From Mesaphorura yosii (taxonomy: Eukaryota; Arthropoda; Collembola; Poduromorpha; Tullbergiidae): a stretch of DNA of 64,000 nt. The stretch's first letter is position 1. The number at the start of each line of letters is the position of its first letter. Positions 13,701 to 27,200 of this stretch are shown in pieces. The DNA is taken from contig WIXG01000206.1 of assembly GCA_009869945.1 (NCBI GenBank), positions 78,472-142,471 on the forward strand. Direction: 5' to 3'. Below the pieces are notes generated by a model. It was not told the origin of the DNA. It was given only the letters and a program-made list of their open reading frames with translations, and did not search any database. The position numbers and the translations under genes are program-made.

Positions 13701-14240
13701 ATTATTTGCGGTTTCTGAACAATTGAGTGAACTCGTCTCACTGCTCGTCGAGGACTTTCTCTTGCTGGAGTCGATCGAGGATGAGTTACTACCGCCGCTG
13801 CTGTTATTGTTACTGCTACTGGACGGTAACAATGATTTCGTGTTTGGAGTGTCGGCTCCGATCTGACTGCAGGTCTGAGCCAACAAAGCCAGTGGACTCT
13901 TCTTTGCATCCAGCTGAAACAAAATTCAAAATTCATTAATTGCAATACATTTCAGGACTTAATATTCTTGTCCAGTCTCGTTAATCAGCTGCACAATTAA
14001 TCCGACAAGAAGGGGCCAGACTCCGTTAAGTTTCTTTCAAAATCGCAGTGCTATGAAAAGACTTAGAAAAGATAAATCGATGTCTAACATCCTTCTACAT
14101 TCCCGGTTTTGCAATTTAACTGAAATGTAAAGACTCGGGAATCGCAAACTCACTGTAATTGGTAACGATGATAAATAATCCGGTTGGAGATACTGGTTAG
14201 GGCCAGCGCCCATCATGTTGTGTCCGTCGAGTACGACCAT
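10799..14240 (-). CDS. noc/elB: NET-family zinc-finger transcriptional repressor, noc/elbow type (copy 1)
   Basis: This encodes a nuclear co-repressor of the NocA/Nlz/Elbow/Tlp-1 family, which patterns appendages, trachea and eye in insects. Exons: 14240-14154 (29 codons), 13913-12582 (444 codons) and 11227-10799 (142 codons plus TAG), joined in phase 0, giving 615 residues. Family marks in order: QYLQPDYL near residues 16-23; the Sp motif LDAKKSPLALLAQTCSQIG at 30-48; a long Ser/Asn-rich stretch; FKPY at about 155-158, a Groucho-binding type motif; a cysteine module CKDPYCTGC (368-376) plus CPAGCVQC (414-421); an atypical finger with C473, C482, H495, H499 (C-x8-C-x12-H-x3-H); two alanine tracts; RYHPYAQ; and a C-terminal SPYSLYGQR box. 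The second intron (11228-12581) splits the finger right after its first cysteine. Whether this copy is noc or elbow is not settled here; the MVVL start leans to noc. Confidence 0.93.
11418..12387 (+). other. Coding-like fragments of unknown origin inside an intron of zinc-finger copy 1
   Basis: The second intron of copy 1 carries several open frames on the opposite strand: 11570-11794, 11819-12028 and 12172-12387. They are more charged and protein-like than chance reads nearby (for example SEEIVSEHQKKVLEIIVAER). A possible 40-base intron (GTATG donor at 11509, TTTTTAG acceptor) would join an upstream ATG read to the first fragment. The frame then breaks between fragments. I do not recognise the family. 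A decayed transposable element or a nested gene are both possible; the low confidence reflects that. Confidence 0.25.
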
Positions 14241-17200
14241 TGTTTCAAAAATGTTTTACGATTGAATTCACTCAACCCAATTTCTTTTCTTGCACTTCAC
14301 GCCACCAGATCACCATTAACTCAACTGCCAAACAGTTATCCGATTAGACAAATCATAAGTGCTGAGTGCTGAAGTCTGTATGTCGAAACTTTCTTCAAGT
14401 CACTTTCCAGATTCCAGCGGTTTCCGTTTCCAATCCAAACTCGAGACTTTTGGATTTTCCAAGTTTTTCGTCTCACTTTCTCTCGCCTTGTCCCGTAATT
14501 CGCTAAATTCACGTTGAATTCACAAATTGGATTCAGTGTCCTTAACTTTCACACACAGTTCAATTCAGATCCTGGTCGCAAGTCTGATTTCGAACTCGAA
14601 ATCGCACAAACTGACGAAATTTGTCGGAGCACAGTTCGACGTGGACCTTTCGGCTTGAGCACAGAATCGAAACTGAGTTCTCCGTCGAGCAGACTGAGCC
14701 AAGTCATTCTTCTCGACTCGTTTTCAGTGAACGGCTCCAATTCTCCTACCCCCACTGAACAGCTCGAGGCTCAGCGCAGCCAAAGCACAGAACCTGCTCG
14801 TTTGCTTATGCAGGAATTGTTGGGGGAATTTCGTGATAGTTTGACTAGGCAGCTTGGTACATTTCGAGTAGTAGTACCACCAGTTCCAAGCTACAATTCA
14901 CTATTCACATTTTTCGCATGCATCATGCATTAACTACGCGTATCGTACTGCGTACTGTATACTACGTTTGAAACTCACAATCATTCTTCATAGAAGAGGA
15001 GTAAACACTGCCGAATACTCGGATGTAAATACTGATTTAGCCGCTCTTGTGCACACAACAGGGAAAGACCACAAACCAGAACAAGTGTTCAGTTCCTCTT
15101 AGATAGTGAATCCGTCTGAATGCATTCAAACCTCAAACTCATAATTTGTCACCAGCGGCCATCGCTGGAGTCCAAATGTCGACAAAGATTGCGACAGAAT
15201 TCGCAAACTCTGACAGAACAATGATTCTGCAATATCTACAACCACGACAAAGAAACTACAAAATTTCTGCGTGTTATGACGAAGATTATCAACCCAATTC
15301 AATGGAATTGAACGCCCGTATAATTTTTGAAGTGTTTTTATAAAAATGATTCCAATCATCACGATTTCCAAATAGGGACAGAATTCTGATATTCCCTTTC
15401 ACGTAACTCGAATCGATCGAGTAATTATTCAGGGTTCAATGCGTTCATGTTAATGTGAATGAAGTACATCGACATCGACACGTAATTTAGCGGATATTGC
15501 TTGCTCCTTTGAGTCGCTTTGTTAATTGCCGCCAGTCGGACTCTGATCGCTTCATTTGGTCATCTGAAGTAGGATGTTTACTGCTCATCCGTCAAACGCG
15601 ACAATGACTCGACTGCCGGTTACACTGTCGGTTACACTGCCGGTTACGAAAGTCCAACAAGCCTCTCGTCACGAGTCCAGTATTCACCCACTCCAATTCG
15701 CACGAAATCGTTCATCTGGTGTCTGGTCACGTAGTCCAAGTCGATCAAATCGTGCTCGCTTGTTGACTCGCTCTTAATACAAAAATCATGTTCATGTCGG
15801 GTGAATGACAGAAGCATTCCGAACAATAAATTATTGATTGATGGCTGAGCAGGGAAAACTTGAACTCAATTTGCGTCACTGCGGGCCAATTTCAAGAACG
15901 ATGTCAATTCATCAACTGTCAACTGGTAATTAATTACTCTCATTTGGCGCTTTACAAACCAATATGATGAAACCAGCAGCACCTGCCATAGGTCAGCAAC
16001 AACAGCAGCTGAACTGAATGGCCGACTAGCAAGAATTTGAATTTGCTGCTCGAGTGCTCCAATTTAATTCCCGAACACTCAAGAGAGTGAAGAATGCTCA
16101 CTTTACTATTTGCTTGGCTCGGTGCGACACGGCGCGTAATTGACGAGTTGTCAGACGTGATCAGGTCAGCGATTGCACTTTGCGGTACGAATGTGTCTCG
16201 TGCAACAAAAACAATGTGACTGTGACTTGATTTTGATTGCTCATCCTGTTTCGATTTAATTGATCAGAGCGACAGCGAGCAGTAGTCGTGGCTTGGCCAT
16301 AATTCATGAATTACGCTTCGAATGAGAAGAAACAAGCTGCACTGCAAACGGTACCAAGAATTTGAGGAGCGCCAGCACCAGTTTGCATTTCGCATACTAA
16401 GCAAACACGATGAGCACGAGCAAATGGAGCATTTACACGTTGATTGACGTTGGACTAATCATCAGACATGTCAAGATTATAACACAACGCAGAACAGCCA
16501 GCCAGCATTAAGTTTTCATTATTTATTGTCACTCACACATATCGTAACGCAGAAGACTGCCAATGCCAAGTCATGTCATGTCATTCAATTCTCGACGTCG
16601 CCGTCGACGAAGGCAAACAGAAATCAGCAAACACCAGGCATCAAGCATCAACGCTGGACGGACAGAAATTGGAGAATTGGACAATGAACCTCCAAAAGCC
16701 ACTCTGCTAAAGTCAACAACACTCTTGGACAATTACGCTACGACGACTCGTGGACTGGCTTGGCTTGGCTTGGCTCGATTACCGATTGCTCTCATTAAAT
16801 GCCAGTCGATTGTGATTGTGATGGGAAGATGAATCGCCATCGTATGAACGTAGGTTGCTCTTCCTTTGCTGTTACTGCTGCTGGTGGTCTATCCTGTCCT
16901 GTCCAGTTCAGTCTTGTGATTTGATGTGTTTATTTGACTGATAGGATAATCTCCACCACTCAAATAATCCATAATAAATGTGCTCTCATTCCAGTGCAAG
17001 TGCGAGTGCGAGTAACAGCAATAGCAATGCTAACGCTGGACTCTGCGAACGAGGTACATGTCAATCTTCTTCTGAATACTGAATTCTGAGCTCATCGTGC
17101 TCTCATTCTGTCTGTCTGCTACATGCAAGCATGCTGATTGCTGATTTTCCCGGCTTTGACATCCGTGACGTGTGACGTCCACTGTCATTAACTGACGAGA

Positions 17201-18188
17201 GTTTATAAAATTGCTGATGGCAGGCAGACGTGTCGTGGCCACAGATTTTTAGTGCCAGTGGTACTTTTAGAGAGGCGGCTGCAAACTGCAAACATCAAAC
17301 ATGATTGATGAGTGAATGACACGGGATTTTATGAATTGCTTTCTGGTTTGGTTCTCCAGTTCACGATTTGCTTTCCCACTTGACACTTCGTGGCCCGGCA
17401 GTCGAGAGACGAGAGTCGAGTGCGTATTTACGTCATTGGCATTGGCGTGGACTCTTTTTAAGTGTTTTCATGCACGGCATGACAGGCACTCACTCGGCCA
17501 GCCTGCCTAGACATCGAAAGGTTGCGGTGCCATGAACTCCGTGCCTGATTGTCTGCTCACCGGACACGGAGGCAAATTGTGACCATTTCGTGACACTTCG
17601 CATTTCGCAGGTGGCAATAAATAATCTCGCTGGATGGAAAGTCACGAGCCAAGACTCCATCAGGAGACAGAAATATGACGGCATTGACAGCCGAAAGTGA
17701 TTGCAGGGTTTTGTCTTGTCAAGCCAGTCAAAACAGCATTAGCGAGAATTGATATACTGGAGACACCGGCGGCGACCGTCTACACGGACGAGTGAAAAGT
17801 TATTTTACGGCTTCAGCAGGGCAGGCAAGGCAAGCCTGTCGCTGTCGCGGTATGTTTATGTTTGCTGCGCCAGTGATATTTATTGCCCGAGCTTAATATT
17901 TCACTCGTTTCCGTTTCACGACCCGGCCGGCCGATCGGCCTGCTGCTGCTGCATATGAGACCCATTACAGCAAGTCATAAAAATAGCAGCCAGCAAACAG
18001 AAAGCAGAAAGCCAGCCTCTGACAAACAAAGTTCCAATAAACTCAAAAGACGCGCTCCGACATGAAACACAATACAGGCATTTATTTGTTCTATTTTTAT
18101 GTACAAGACACTATTAAATTTTTATGACACGACAATGAATGACTCTAATTTTTCGGCATCGGCTTCCTTTGAGCAGCAGCAGGGATTT

Positions 18189-18202
18189 GGCCGGCCGGCC
18201 GG
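18189..18202. repeat. (GGCC)n run
   Basis: Fourteen bases of uninterrupted GGCC repeat in otherwise AT-rich DNA. Confidence 0.85.
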
Positions 18203-18978
18203 TGCGAGACTGCTTGTAATTCCTGTAATTCGGTTTTTGTTCTGGTGACGCCAGCGCAATTTACAATTCGAATCTCTCCCACGGTGCTAATAACTTGTTC
18301 AATTTGTAAATCCTCCTGCTTTGATTTTTCCAGCTTTCTGCTGCATGTGGAATTATTTTATTGATTTATCACTGTGTGAAAAGTGTAACCTTTCAGACAC
18401 GGACCCGAAATAAGCAAATGCATTTCCTTCGAAATTCGACGTGAAAGGTCGGCTAACGCGCTAATGCATGGCAAGTCTAGCCTGGTCCGCCCTGCCCAGT
18501 TCAGCAATTCCATTAACTACGCGATATAAATCATGACCGTGCCGTTTTCCATTCCGTTTCGAAAAATTTCCCCTCGCTTAATCGCTTGTTATAAAATTCC
18601 TTTTCAAAGGAAATTTATGGATTGTTTAGACAAAATTATTATGAAAACATGCGGACAGATAAGACAAGACAAGACAGAAGCATTTCGGGCAGACTTTCGG
18701 AGGAGGGCCGATAATGCACGAAGAAGGGCTCATAAAAATAAAGATAAAGATGCTCTTTTCACGTTATTGAAGGCAGGGAACGGAGGAGGAGAACGGCGAG
18801 AATGAGAAAAGACTCAAACTCAAATTCAAGCAAGACGCGAGCGAGACAGAAGACACAGACAAGCATCGAACAAAATGTCAGTTGGGTTCACAGCTTTTGA
18901 TCGCAGGAAGAGACTGACTGACAGTGCCTGCCTGGGAAAGGAAAGGACGCGGACGCGACCCGAGGCCGAGTAAAGTAA

Positions 18979-18995
18979 GTGCTGTGCTGTGCTGT
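18979..18995. repeat. (GTGCT)3 pentamer repeat
   Basis: Three full GTGCT units plus GT. Confidence 0.85.
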
Positions 18996-21223
18996 CGGTG
19001 CGTCAAAGAAGAAAGGGCAAGACTTGCCTGGTCGGTCGGTCGTCTTAATGGCCCACCGTAATACGGCTGTGTGTGATAATGCGACTTGGAACTGGCTGGA
19101 CATGACACGGACATTCACTTTTGACAGGTGACAATTGGCAGGCGACAGCAATAAATTGTGCTCGGGCTTGGAGATAATTCAACTTTTCAAAAATGTCCGC
19201 AATTTAAGCCGTTCTTTCATACATTCGGCCTGTCGTGCCAGCCAGCGACGTTAATGTAATGGATGACTGACATTTGCTTCAGTGTGGCATGGAGCCTGAT
19301 GCCTCGCTCGTCCGTGATGCGCATTAACAATCGAACCGAGCAGTCGACATTGGCAGTTTGTGCATGCATAATTTACGAATTTACCACCGCACTAGATGAA
19401 TTGCCCAAATTGAAGCGTTGCTTTGCCTGGCCTGATTTCACGACCGATTGAGCACAAGCATGCGTAATGTGGCAGATGCTTTCATGCTGCGGTAAACTGC
19501 GGGTTTTAATCATGCGTGCAAGTCATTAATGCTCAAATTAGCCGACCGACCGAATTTCACGTGGCGTCCAACAACAAGGACAAAAGACTTGATACCTACG
19601 TAGAGAGGAGCGTAAGATGAAAATTCTCATTGAAATTCTGCGGCGTGGTGAGATGGTGACTTACCGAAATCCAAGCTTGTTATTACCACTAAAAGTTTTA
19701 ATGATTAAGCGTTAATTCGGGCAGGAAAAGTCACCAAATGCGTACTGCGCTGTGGCTTTTGGCTTGCTTGCAGACATGTTTTCATCTTCGTCGTCGTTGT
19801 CGGGTTTGTTTTGAGACGCAGTAGACAAGCCGAGCCAAGTCAGTCAGCCAGAGAGAAAGATGATGGTTGATGATGATGAATGAGCCGTGCATAATGCGTC
19901 CTGTGATTTGAGTAAGCTTATCTTTCAAGATTCTCTCAAGTCATGCCTGCCTTTCGTCTCGACAACGCACAACTCAACTCAAGGCTCTGCTGCACTGAAG
20001 TAAGAAGATACGTACGAGTTACGAGCACTACATTAAGTACTTTTTTTAAACTCTTACTTAACAACATTAACAGTGCGAGACACAGCGACTGCCTACTTAA
20101 ATAAAAGTTTAAAAACCCAAATTCCCAAGTTATTCGAGATAAGTTGAATTTATGCAGCAACGCGCAAACGCAAATGCGCTAGGCGCATTATTAACATTAC
20201 GATTGTTTAAACACAAAGTTGAGTGCGGCAGTGCTGGCTGGGATGCTGATAAGCAACAATAATGTTGAGTTATGATGATCGTTTGTTATTAAAAAGGGGA
20301 AGATGAAAATTCGAAAATGGGTTGTGGATCTGCTGGCAGGCAGGCAGGAAAAGATCATGCAGCCCGTCGTGTAAGACGAAGTCAGTGAAGTGAAGACCAC
20401 CAAGATTAGCATCTTGACATCGGCTCTCTTTGAACTCTTCAAACTGAACAAGTACTACACGAAGACGCTCCATCACGACCGACCGACGGAGGCCGCATAA
20501 ACACACACTGCATGAAGGAGAAGACAACAGACAGACACAAGAAGGTTTGATTATTATGCTATCTTATTTTTTATACACAACGCACAATGCTTGTCAGTCA
20601 GTCAGTTGACTGAGTTAAGTGAAACTCGGTACAAGAATAATAATAATAGAGACCGTTCCTCATTTTTCTAGGCAGCTTATTCATTACGGACAGTCTCCAG
20701 CCTGGATCTCTTTGACGTGGTGCCTGTGTGTCAACTCTCAAGTCAAGTCAGTCAAGTCGTCGTCGCTCTTGTTATTATTGTCACCGTCACTGTCGTCGTC
20801 GTCATTGTCGTCATTCCTTCTTTCCGTCTGTCCGTTAATTTTTGTGAAATGAAATGAAAAGCGAGCAAAACACAGACGATCAACTTAAAACTGTCAAATC
20901 TTCTTCGAGCGATGCTCAATGCTCAGCTCTTTTGACACGGTGGATGACACATCACAATCTAGATTGAAAACCGATGTGATGAGTAAATGTCACCAGTCAC
21001 CAGATAAATATCTCAGTGCACGGCACGAATGAGAATAAGAATAAGAAACGTGACGCAAGAGCCAGTCGATAGATTCTGCCAACTGCCCAGGCCGGCCAGG
21101 CCAGGCAGAATTACTTGCACTTTCTTGTTGATTGATGAGCTCCCTTCATATTCATTGGAATATGCGCCAATTATGGCGCTGGCTGGCATTTGCTGGTGGT
21201 GTGGTGGCAGTAATTAGAACTCG

Positions 21224-21244
21224 CCGTGCCGTGCCGTGCCGTGC
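21224..21244. repeat. (CCGTG)4 pentamer repeat
   Basis: Four perfect CCGTG units. The identical array recurs at 39621-39640. Confidence 0.9.
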
Positions 21245-24200
21245 AGAATGCAGAAGACGGCAGTGGAGAAGATTGATGATTATGTTTCATTAATGATGAT
21301 GATGAATGTAATTTTGATTTCGTGAGTGCGTAGCATAGAAACGTTCAACCGTCTTGGATCAGTTTTTTTACTCGGCCTTGTCCTGTCTGCTGTCTCCTCA
21401 TGTTTAGCGTCTTATCCATCAACCGTCATATTCGCCATCGCCATTTATTTTTTTGCCCGACTCGCAATGTTTGACTGAGACGTGTGTTTTTGCTCGTCAT
21501 TTCTTTCTAATGAGATTAAGATTGCTGTGCTGTGCTTGCTTTTCGTGGCGTGGCTTAAAAGAAAACACGGTAATTGCAATTACTGCATCGCACCCGTGCG
21601 TGAAATCATAAAAACCGACGTCCATTGTCCAAGATCCAGCTTTGCTTAAGCTTGGCTTAAATTGGCAATTCGCAATTTTGTAATTTGCATTGGTCAAATG
21701 GTAGTCGGATTTTTCTGGGCAAATACACGACAGAGTACTTTTTCTTTCTTGACTCTGCAACTGTCAATCATTCACAATTCGCATCTCATGGCTTAGCTCT
21801 GTTCTGTGTTCATCTCCCGTCGGATGAATTGAACTGATAATTTTAAATAATGCGCAATCTAATTCTTAAAAGTCATTCCTTATTAATGCCTCATTGTGTA
21901 ACGTGCTAAGCGCGATTGCGATTCGATCATGACTTCATGACTAATCAAAAGCAGCAGACGAGAATGGAGTGAGAAAGTCCAGAGGATAAGGAGCACAATA
22001 ACGAAATGAGTGGCAGGTTGTTAATAATTCATTGACAACAATTCAAGTCTCATCAACGCAATCTTCATTCTCTTCTTCTGCTGCTCCTCGTCAATCGAGC
22101 GCAAACGCTAATCCGTAATCACAATCTCTGTTCAAGAACCTCGTACATATGGTATTTGACAATGCAATTAATTCTATTCTACTATTCTGCAGGATGTGCG
22201 TAAAAGAAGAACAAAGCGACTGCCTGTCTTAAGAACGAAGTTATTGAAGTCTCACGAATCTCAGACGTACAATTTTGTTCTTGCAGATTGACGAGATAAT
22301 TTCGCACAATGAATGAATCGGGAATCGAGGAACCAATCAATTCACGACTCACCCAGGGTGCTGTGCACAATTTCAAGGGCAATTCAGTTATCATCGCAAT
22401 TAATTAAGCATTAATACATTGGATTCTTTTGATTTTGGGTGCAGACTGAATCAAAGAGCCCACGCCGCCGTTTACAAATCGTTCGTATCGCTTTGATAAC
22501 GAAACACTGAGACAATTGGACGTACTGACTTTGGGTGAGGGACTGATGACAATTTACGCAGTGTATTGTTGTTGTAATGTTGTACAATAACCATAATCGT
22601 AATGATGATACATTAATACGTATTACATGTCTCAGGCCAGCATCGCACAAAGCATATGAAGAATATTGTTGCGTTGCGTGACAGACAAGTTTATAAAACC
22701 TTTTTACATAATGCGATTCTTCATTCTTGAAGGCTCTACCTTGAGCCAAGCAAGCCGAGTTGGACAGCAGCATGAAACTAAATAAATTGAATTTCTTGAG
22801 ACATTAACAAATGCCATCTCATTCATTTGTGCCAGTCATGTCCAAACGACTAATCATACTTTATCTTTTATGACAAGCCACTCTGCCTCGGCTTCTCATC
22901 TCTTCGTGCTACGTGTTTGTATGCTTTCTGCTGGCAATAAATTTCAATTTTCTTCAGCGGCAGCAGCGATCCAACTTCAACTTTGCCGTTGCATTTGCAT
23001 GTACTCTCTTCGTATGAGGCATTGCAAAATTGTAAAGCAAACTGCAGGCTGCCATTTTTTGCAAGTCGCAAACGCAAAACGCCCGTTCAGAATGAATAAA
23101 TAAATGTCTTTCTTGTTAGAAGAAACTTTTGTCTGACTGCATTACTGTCATCATTCTTCAGATTGTCGTTTTTATGAGGAAGAAGCCTGCCAAGACAGCA
23201 CAGACACGAATTACAGCATGACACTCGTCTGTCTCCGTCCGTCCGTCGTGATTCTCGTCTCCTTCTGCTCGTGTTACCCAATAATCTATTTCTCATCATT
23301 TATTATGGCACTGAATTGCGTCGTGCAGGCGGTGTCGTCACTTCGTAACTTTGTCCATTATGTTAATGTGCCTATGAAAATAGAAATATTGCCACTTTAA
23401 GAATTGAGATTTATGAATGCGATTCGTCAAGATCAAAACTGTGTTGCGTTGCGTGTTTCCTCAGGCAGTCAGCCAGTAGTGAGCTCGGCGAGATTACAAT
23501 AATTAGAAACAATGAAAGTCCAATGCTACACGCTAATTTCGCTTCTGATAATGATGACAGTGACAATGATGACTCCTAAAATTACAATTGTAATATTTCA
23601 TTCGCAGGACTCGCAATTCAGGGTTATTTGCAAGTTGGCTCGGTTCCTCAGCTTTGGGCTTTGACAGAATTCCAAAGTTTCCTGCCCTGCCAGGTGAAAT
23701 GCAGAGACGATAAATCAAGCGTCCGAGCCGAAGAGCGACGTGGACAATGGGAAATTACAATTACGCACACAAATTTCAAGAAAATGACAGCAAACAACAA
23801 ATATTAAGAATACAAACTGGTTATCAATTCAGCCAGCCATAATTTCATGCGTTGTCATCTCGAGTGACTTGATTACAGCTCTGCGTAGTAATTTATTGCC
23901 GTTTGAATGATAAAATTTGTAGGTTTCTACATTTTCAGGTAATAAAACACTAAATTGTTGATGACGACCCAAATCTTATCCTGCTTTTGCATAAATTGTG
24001 GTCTTTATCGTGCAATGCCGATGTCATGTCATGTCCTTTTCATTTTTTGCATACCACAATGGCCTGTAAGCGAGTAAGTGTCACCAGAGTCGCAGATCTC
24101 AAATCGCAATCAAGAACAAGCACGGCTACAACTCGTCCGAAGTCAACTTGTCTCGCGGAATTTATTTGCGCAGGCAAAAAACTGACTTGCCCACAAATCT

Positions 24201-27200
24201 CAGCAACGATTGTGACTGCAAACAAGGCCAGCACCAGCCTCAGCACTTGTACAAAGAGAGCCCAATAAAATGGTAATGGTAATGGGATAACGAGTTTACA
24301 CGAAGTAACGAGTTGCAAATTGACATGGGCTGAAAGAAAAGATTGAAATTATAATAATGATGTGGAGAGATTTGCAAATTAAATCATGACAAGACTCCTG
24401 ACTTGCCCATAACAATCGTATCAGCGCGTATCGCACTACTGCACGAAATTAAAGGCTCACAATGTGTCATGAAATGAAAATCCTTATAATTAATTGCGGA
24501 CACCATCAATCAGACTCGACAGCACCCAACAACTGCATTGTTGCTGAATTCTAATGCATAAAGCACACGTAATAATTGTTAATAGATCGGTTGTATTAAA
24601 AAGAAATTTGAAATCATTATTGGACGTTTAGAAGGACACGTCAGGCCATAATTGCATTGAGGAGAGTGTAAATTACACATTTTCTGAGGAGAATCAAAGC
24701 CAAGTGCAGAACGGCAAAGCACGATGATGGCTGACGTGATGATAAATTTCTGACAAAAAGAAGCCTTTTGCTTTTTTGCTTTGAGCGAGCAGAACAGGAA
24801 ATGAATGCTTCTTGTTTTGGTTCGTGTATTCATTAATTACTATGATTTGTAATGCATTATTGTGCTGTGCTGCTGAACCAGAAGACGAATGGTCGGTCGC
24901 ACAATGGAGCCACGTCAAAGAAACTGAAGACTCATCCACTAATGCCCATGCACATGCAGAGCGGTAATGAAATGTTAGGCCAGAGAAGAAAAGAAAAAGT
25001 GACTCGCACATTTTTCAAGGGTTCTCGGAGGAGATGAATTGTTCTACGCTGCTGAGCACTACTGAATAAGACCAAGAACACACCTGGACAAAATAAGCGA
25101 AGGCTGAAATCGAATTAAGTAGCCAACGCAAAGAAACAGCCACTTGTGTTCTGTTGCATTATTGCTTTCTGGTGCTGCGCTGGGCTGGCTGGTGAATATT
25201 GCACAATAACAATGGTCCGACACACATTTGTCATCCGATGGGGGGCCACTTCTCTCGCGCACAGTGCAAACGATTTGAAAATGAGACCAAGACACGACAC
25301 GACGCAGACAAGACACTTTAATTCCCATTCCCGCAGCAGTCAACTCCCGCAACAAAAATTATTCCACGGATTACACTCCGCACGTATTAAATCAAGGCCA
25401 ACCGAGGCTTAAACTGCTTTGGACTTTGAACCATAATTTGTGGTTTATCCGTGTCGAGCTGTTCGGATCGGATTAAGCATGCAACTCCATTTTCGAGTTG
25501 TTTCATTGCGTTATGTTGTCGGAGACAAAAGCTAATCTCCGGTTTAGCACGGCATGAGACATGAGATGGGCAAATGTTCTTAAGGGAGGGTCGGTCAAGC
25601 CAAGCCAAGCGATGGTTCTTTACAAGAGCACAGGCAGCTGTGTTGGACGCTGACAAACAATAAGACGTCAAACTCAATATTCTCTCTGCACTGCCCTGCC
25701 TGAAGTAACAGCATAATGTCATCCTTAATTGATCAGGACGCAAGACTCGATCAGGCGAAGCGAAAACTTGAACTTAGAAAAGTCAAGTCAGGTTTCAGCC
25801 TCAATCAGACGGCTCGAAACCCGAAGCCTACTTCTTTTTTGCTCGCTTCCTACATTACTTCATTCTTCAATAGCTTGTCTCGGGCAACGCACAATTGCAA
25901 TAATGTCAATAAGCTACGCAGTGATTTTTGATGTGATGTGACTGACAATGAGGACAGCAAGTAGGCTGTTGTTGGCTGTTGAACTTTACTTTACACATGT
26001 AAACTCATTCGCATATCGTGCATTGATTGCCTCCGTTGCGCTTGTACTTTATGTGAAATGTGAGTTTTGGAATCACTCAATAGACTCATCGAGTTGAGCA
26101 TTGACAGAGTCAGACGTCAGCGTGAATTGCTGCAGTCAAACCGATTACACTTTATGACATGTCAATTATGCTGTAAATATTATGGCATGAATGCGCGCAG
26201 CAATGGCGATGCAAAAGCGAATGAATAGCTGATTATAAAGCCAAAGCAGAGTGCTCGGCTCAGCCGTCATCGGTGAAGGACTTGACTTGACTTAGCGTGG
26301 CGTGGCAGAGCTTTACAAGGTAATGACCTGGAATTCTGAAGAGAATAATTCATAATATTTACAATCGCAATCCTCTTGTCGGCACAGACCGACAGACAGG
26401 CACCGAAAGCTTTCACACATCTGGAGTTTTACAACCTGCGCTGTGCCGAACAACTGCGCTCAGCGCTACAGAGAGGAATACGACTAATAAAATACAAAAT
26501 GACAATTTTATGGCATTACTTAGTTTATATTATCCTGTCATTGAGCCCGTCCAATAAAAGCGGCTGCCGCGACGTCACGTCAAATGTGTCACAACATTGG
26601 AGAATTTGAATAGAGCAATAAAGCAAAGCCTACTCTGAGTAGGGCAACGAGTGACGAGCCGACAAGCACCGGATTACAGGCAACAAACGAGTTCATTGCA
26701 GTTGCAGGAGACTTAACATGTGCGTCAAAACAGACTGACGCGACTTATATCGGGCATGTAGTACATCCGATCTGATTGCAGCCAGCGTTTTGTTATAATT
26801 CGATTCTACGAAACGCCGCATCGACTTCGACTGGTCGCTGTCGTCAGCAACAAAACGAAAGCGTATTCAGCTCAGCTTTCCACTCATAACTTAATTTGCA
26901 ACAAATTTTTGTGCACACACTGCCTGCATGTATGATAATACATCCAATTTTCACATCGACGTCTATCCTTCCAGTAGCAGTAGCATTCAAGTTTATTCAG
27001 CTGTCCATGCTTTCGCCTTGCTATTTGTACTGGCGTGAATACAAAGATCCCTGCATTTTCTTTCTCCACACTGTTTCAGCAGGTTCGACAGGCTTCAGCT
27101 CGCTCGCACTCCATGAAAATAATGAGTGAGGGTTGAAAAGTAGTAAAGCAGAAAAGCACGGACTTTTGTTGTTATTTTATGTGCTAAAAGAGAACCAAAT

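Noticed and set aside
12732-13866. Plus-strand open frames across the second exon of zinc-finger copy 1
   Set aside because: Shadows of the real minus-strand exon; their acidic and leucine-rich runs are the antisense of serine codons.
14514-14933. 139-codon plus-strand open frame just upstream of zinc-finger copy 1
   Set aside because: No ATG start at its beginning, no family motif, and it lies in the probable promoter/5' UTR of a gene on the other strand.
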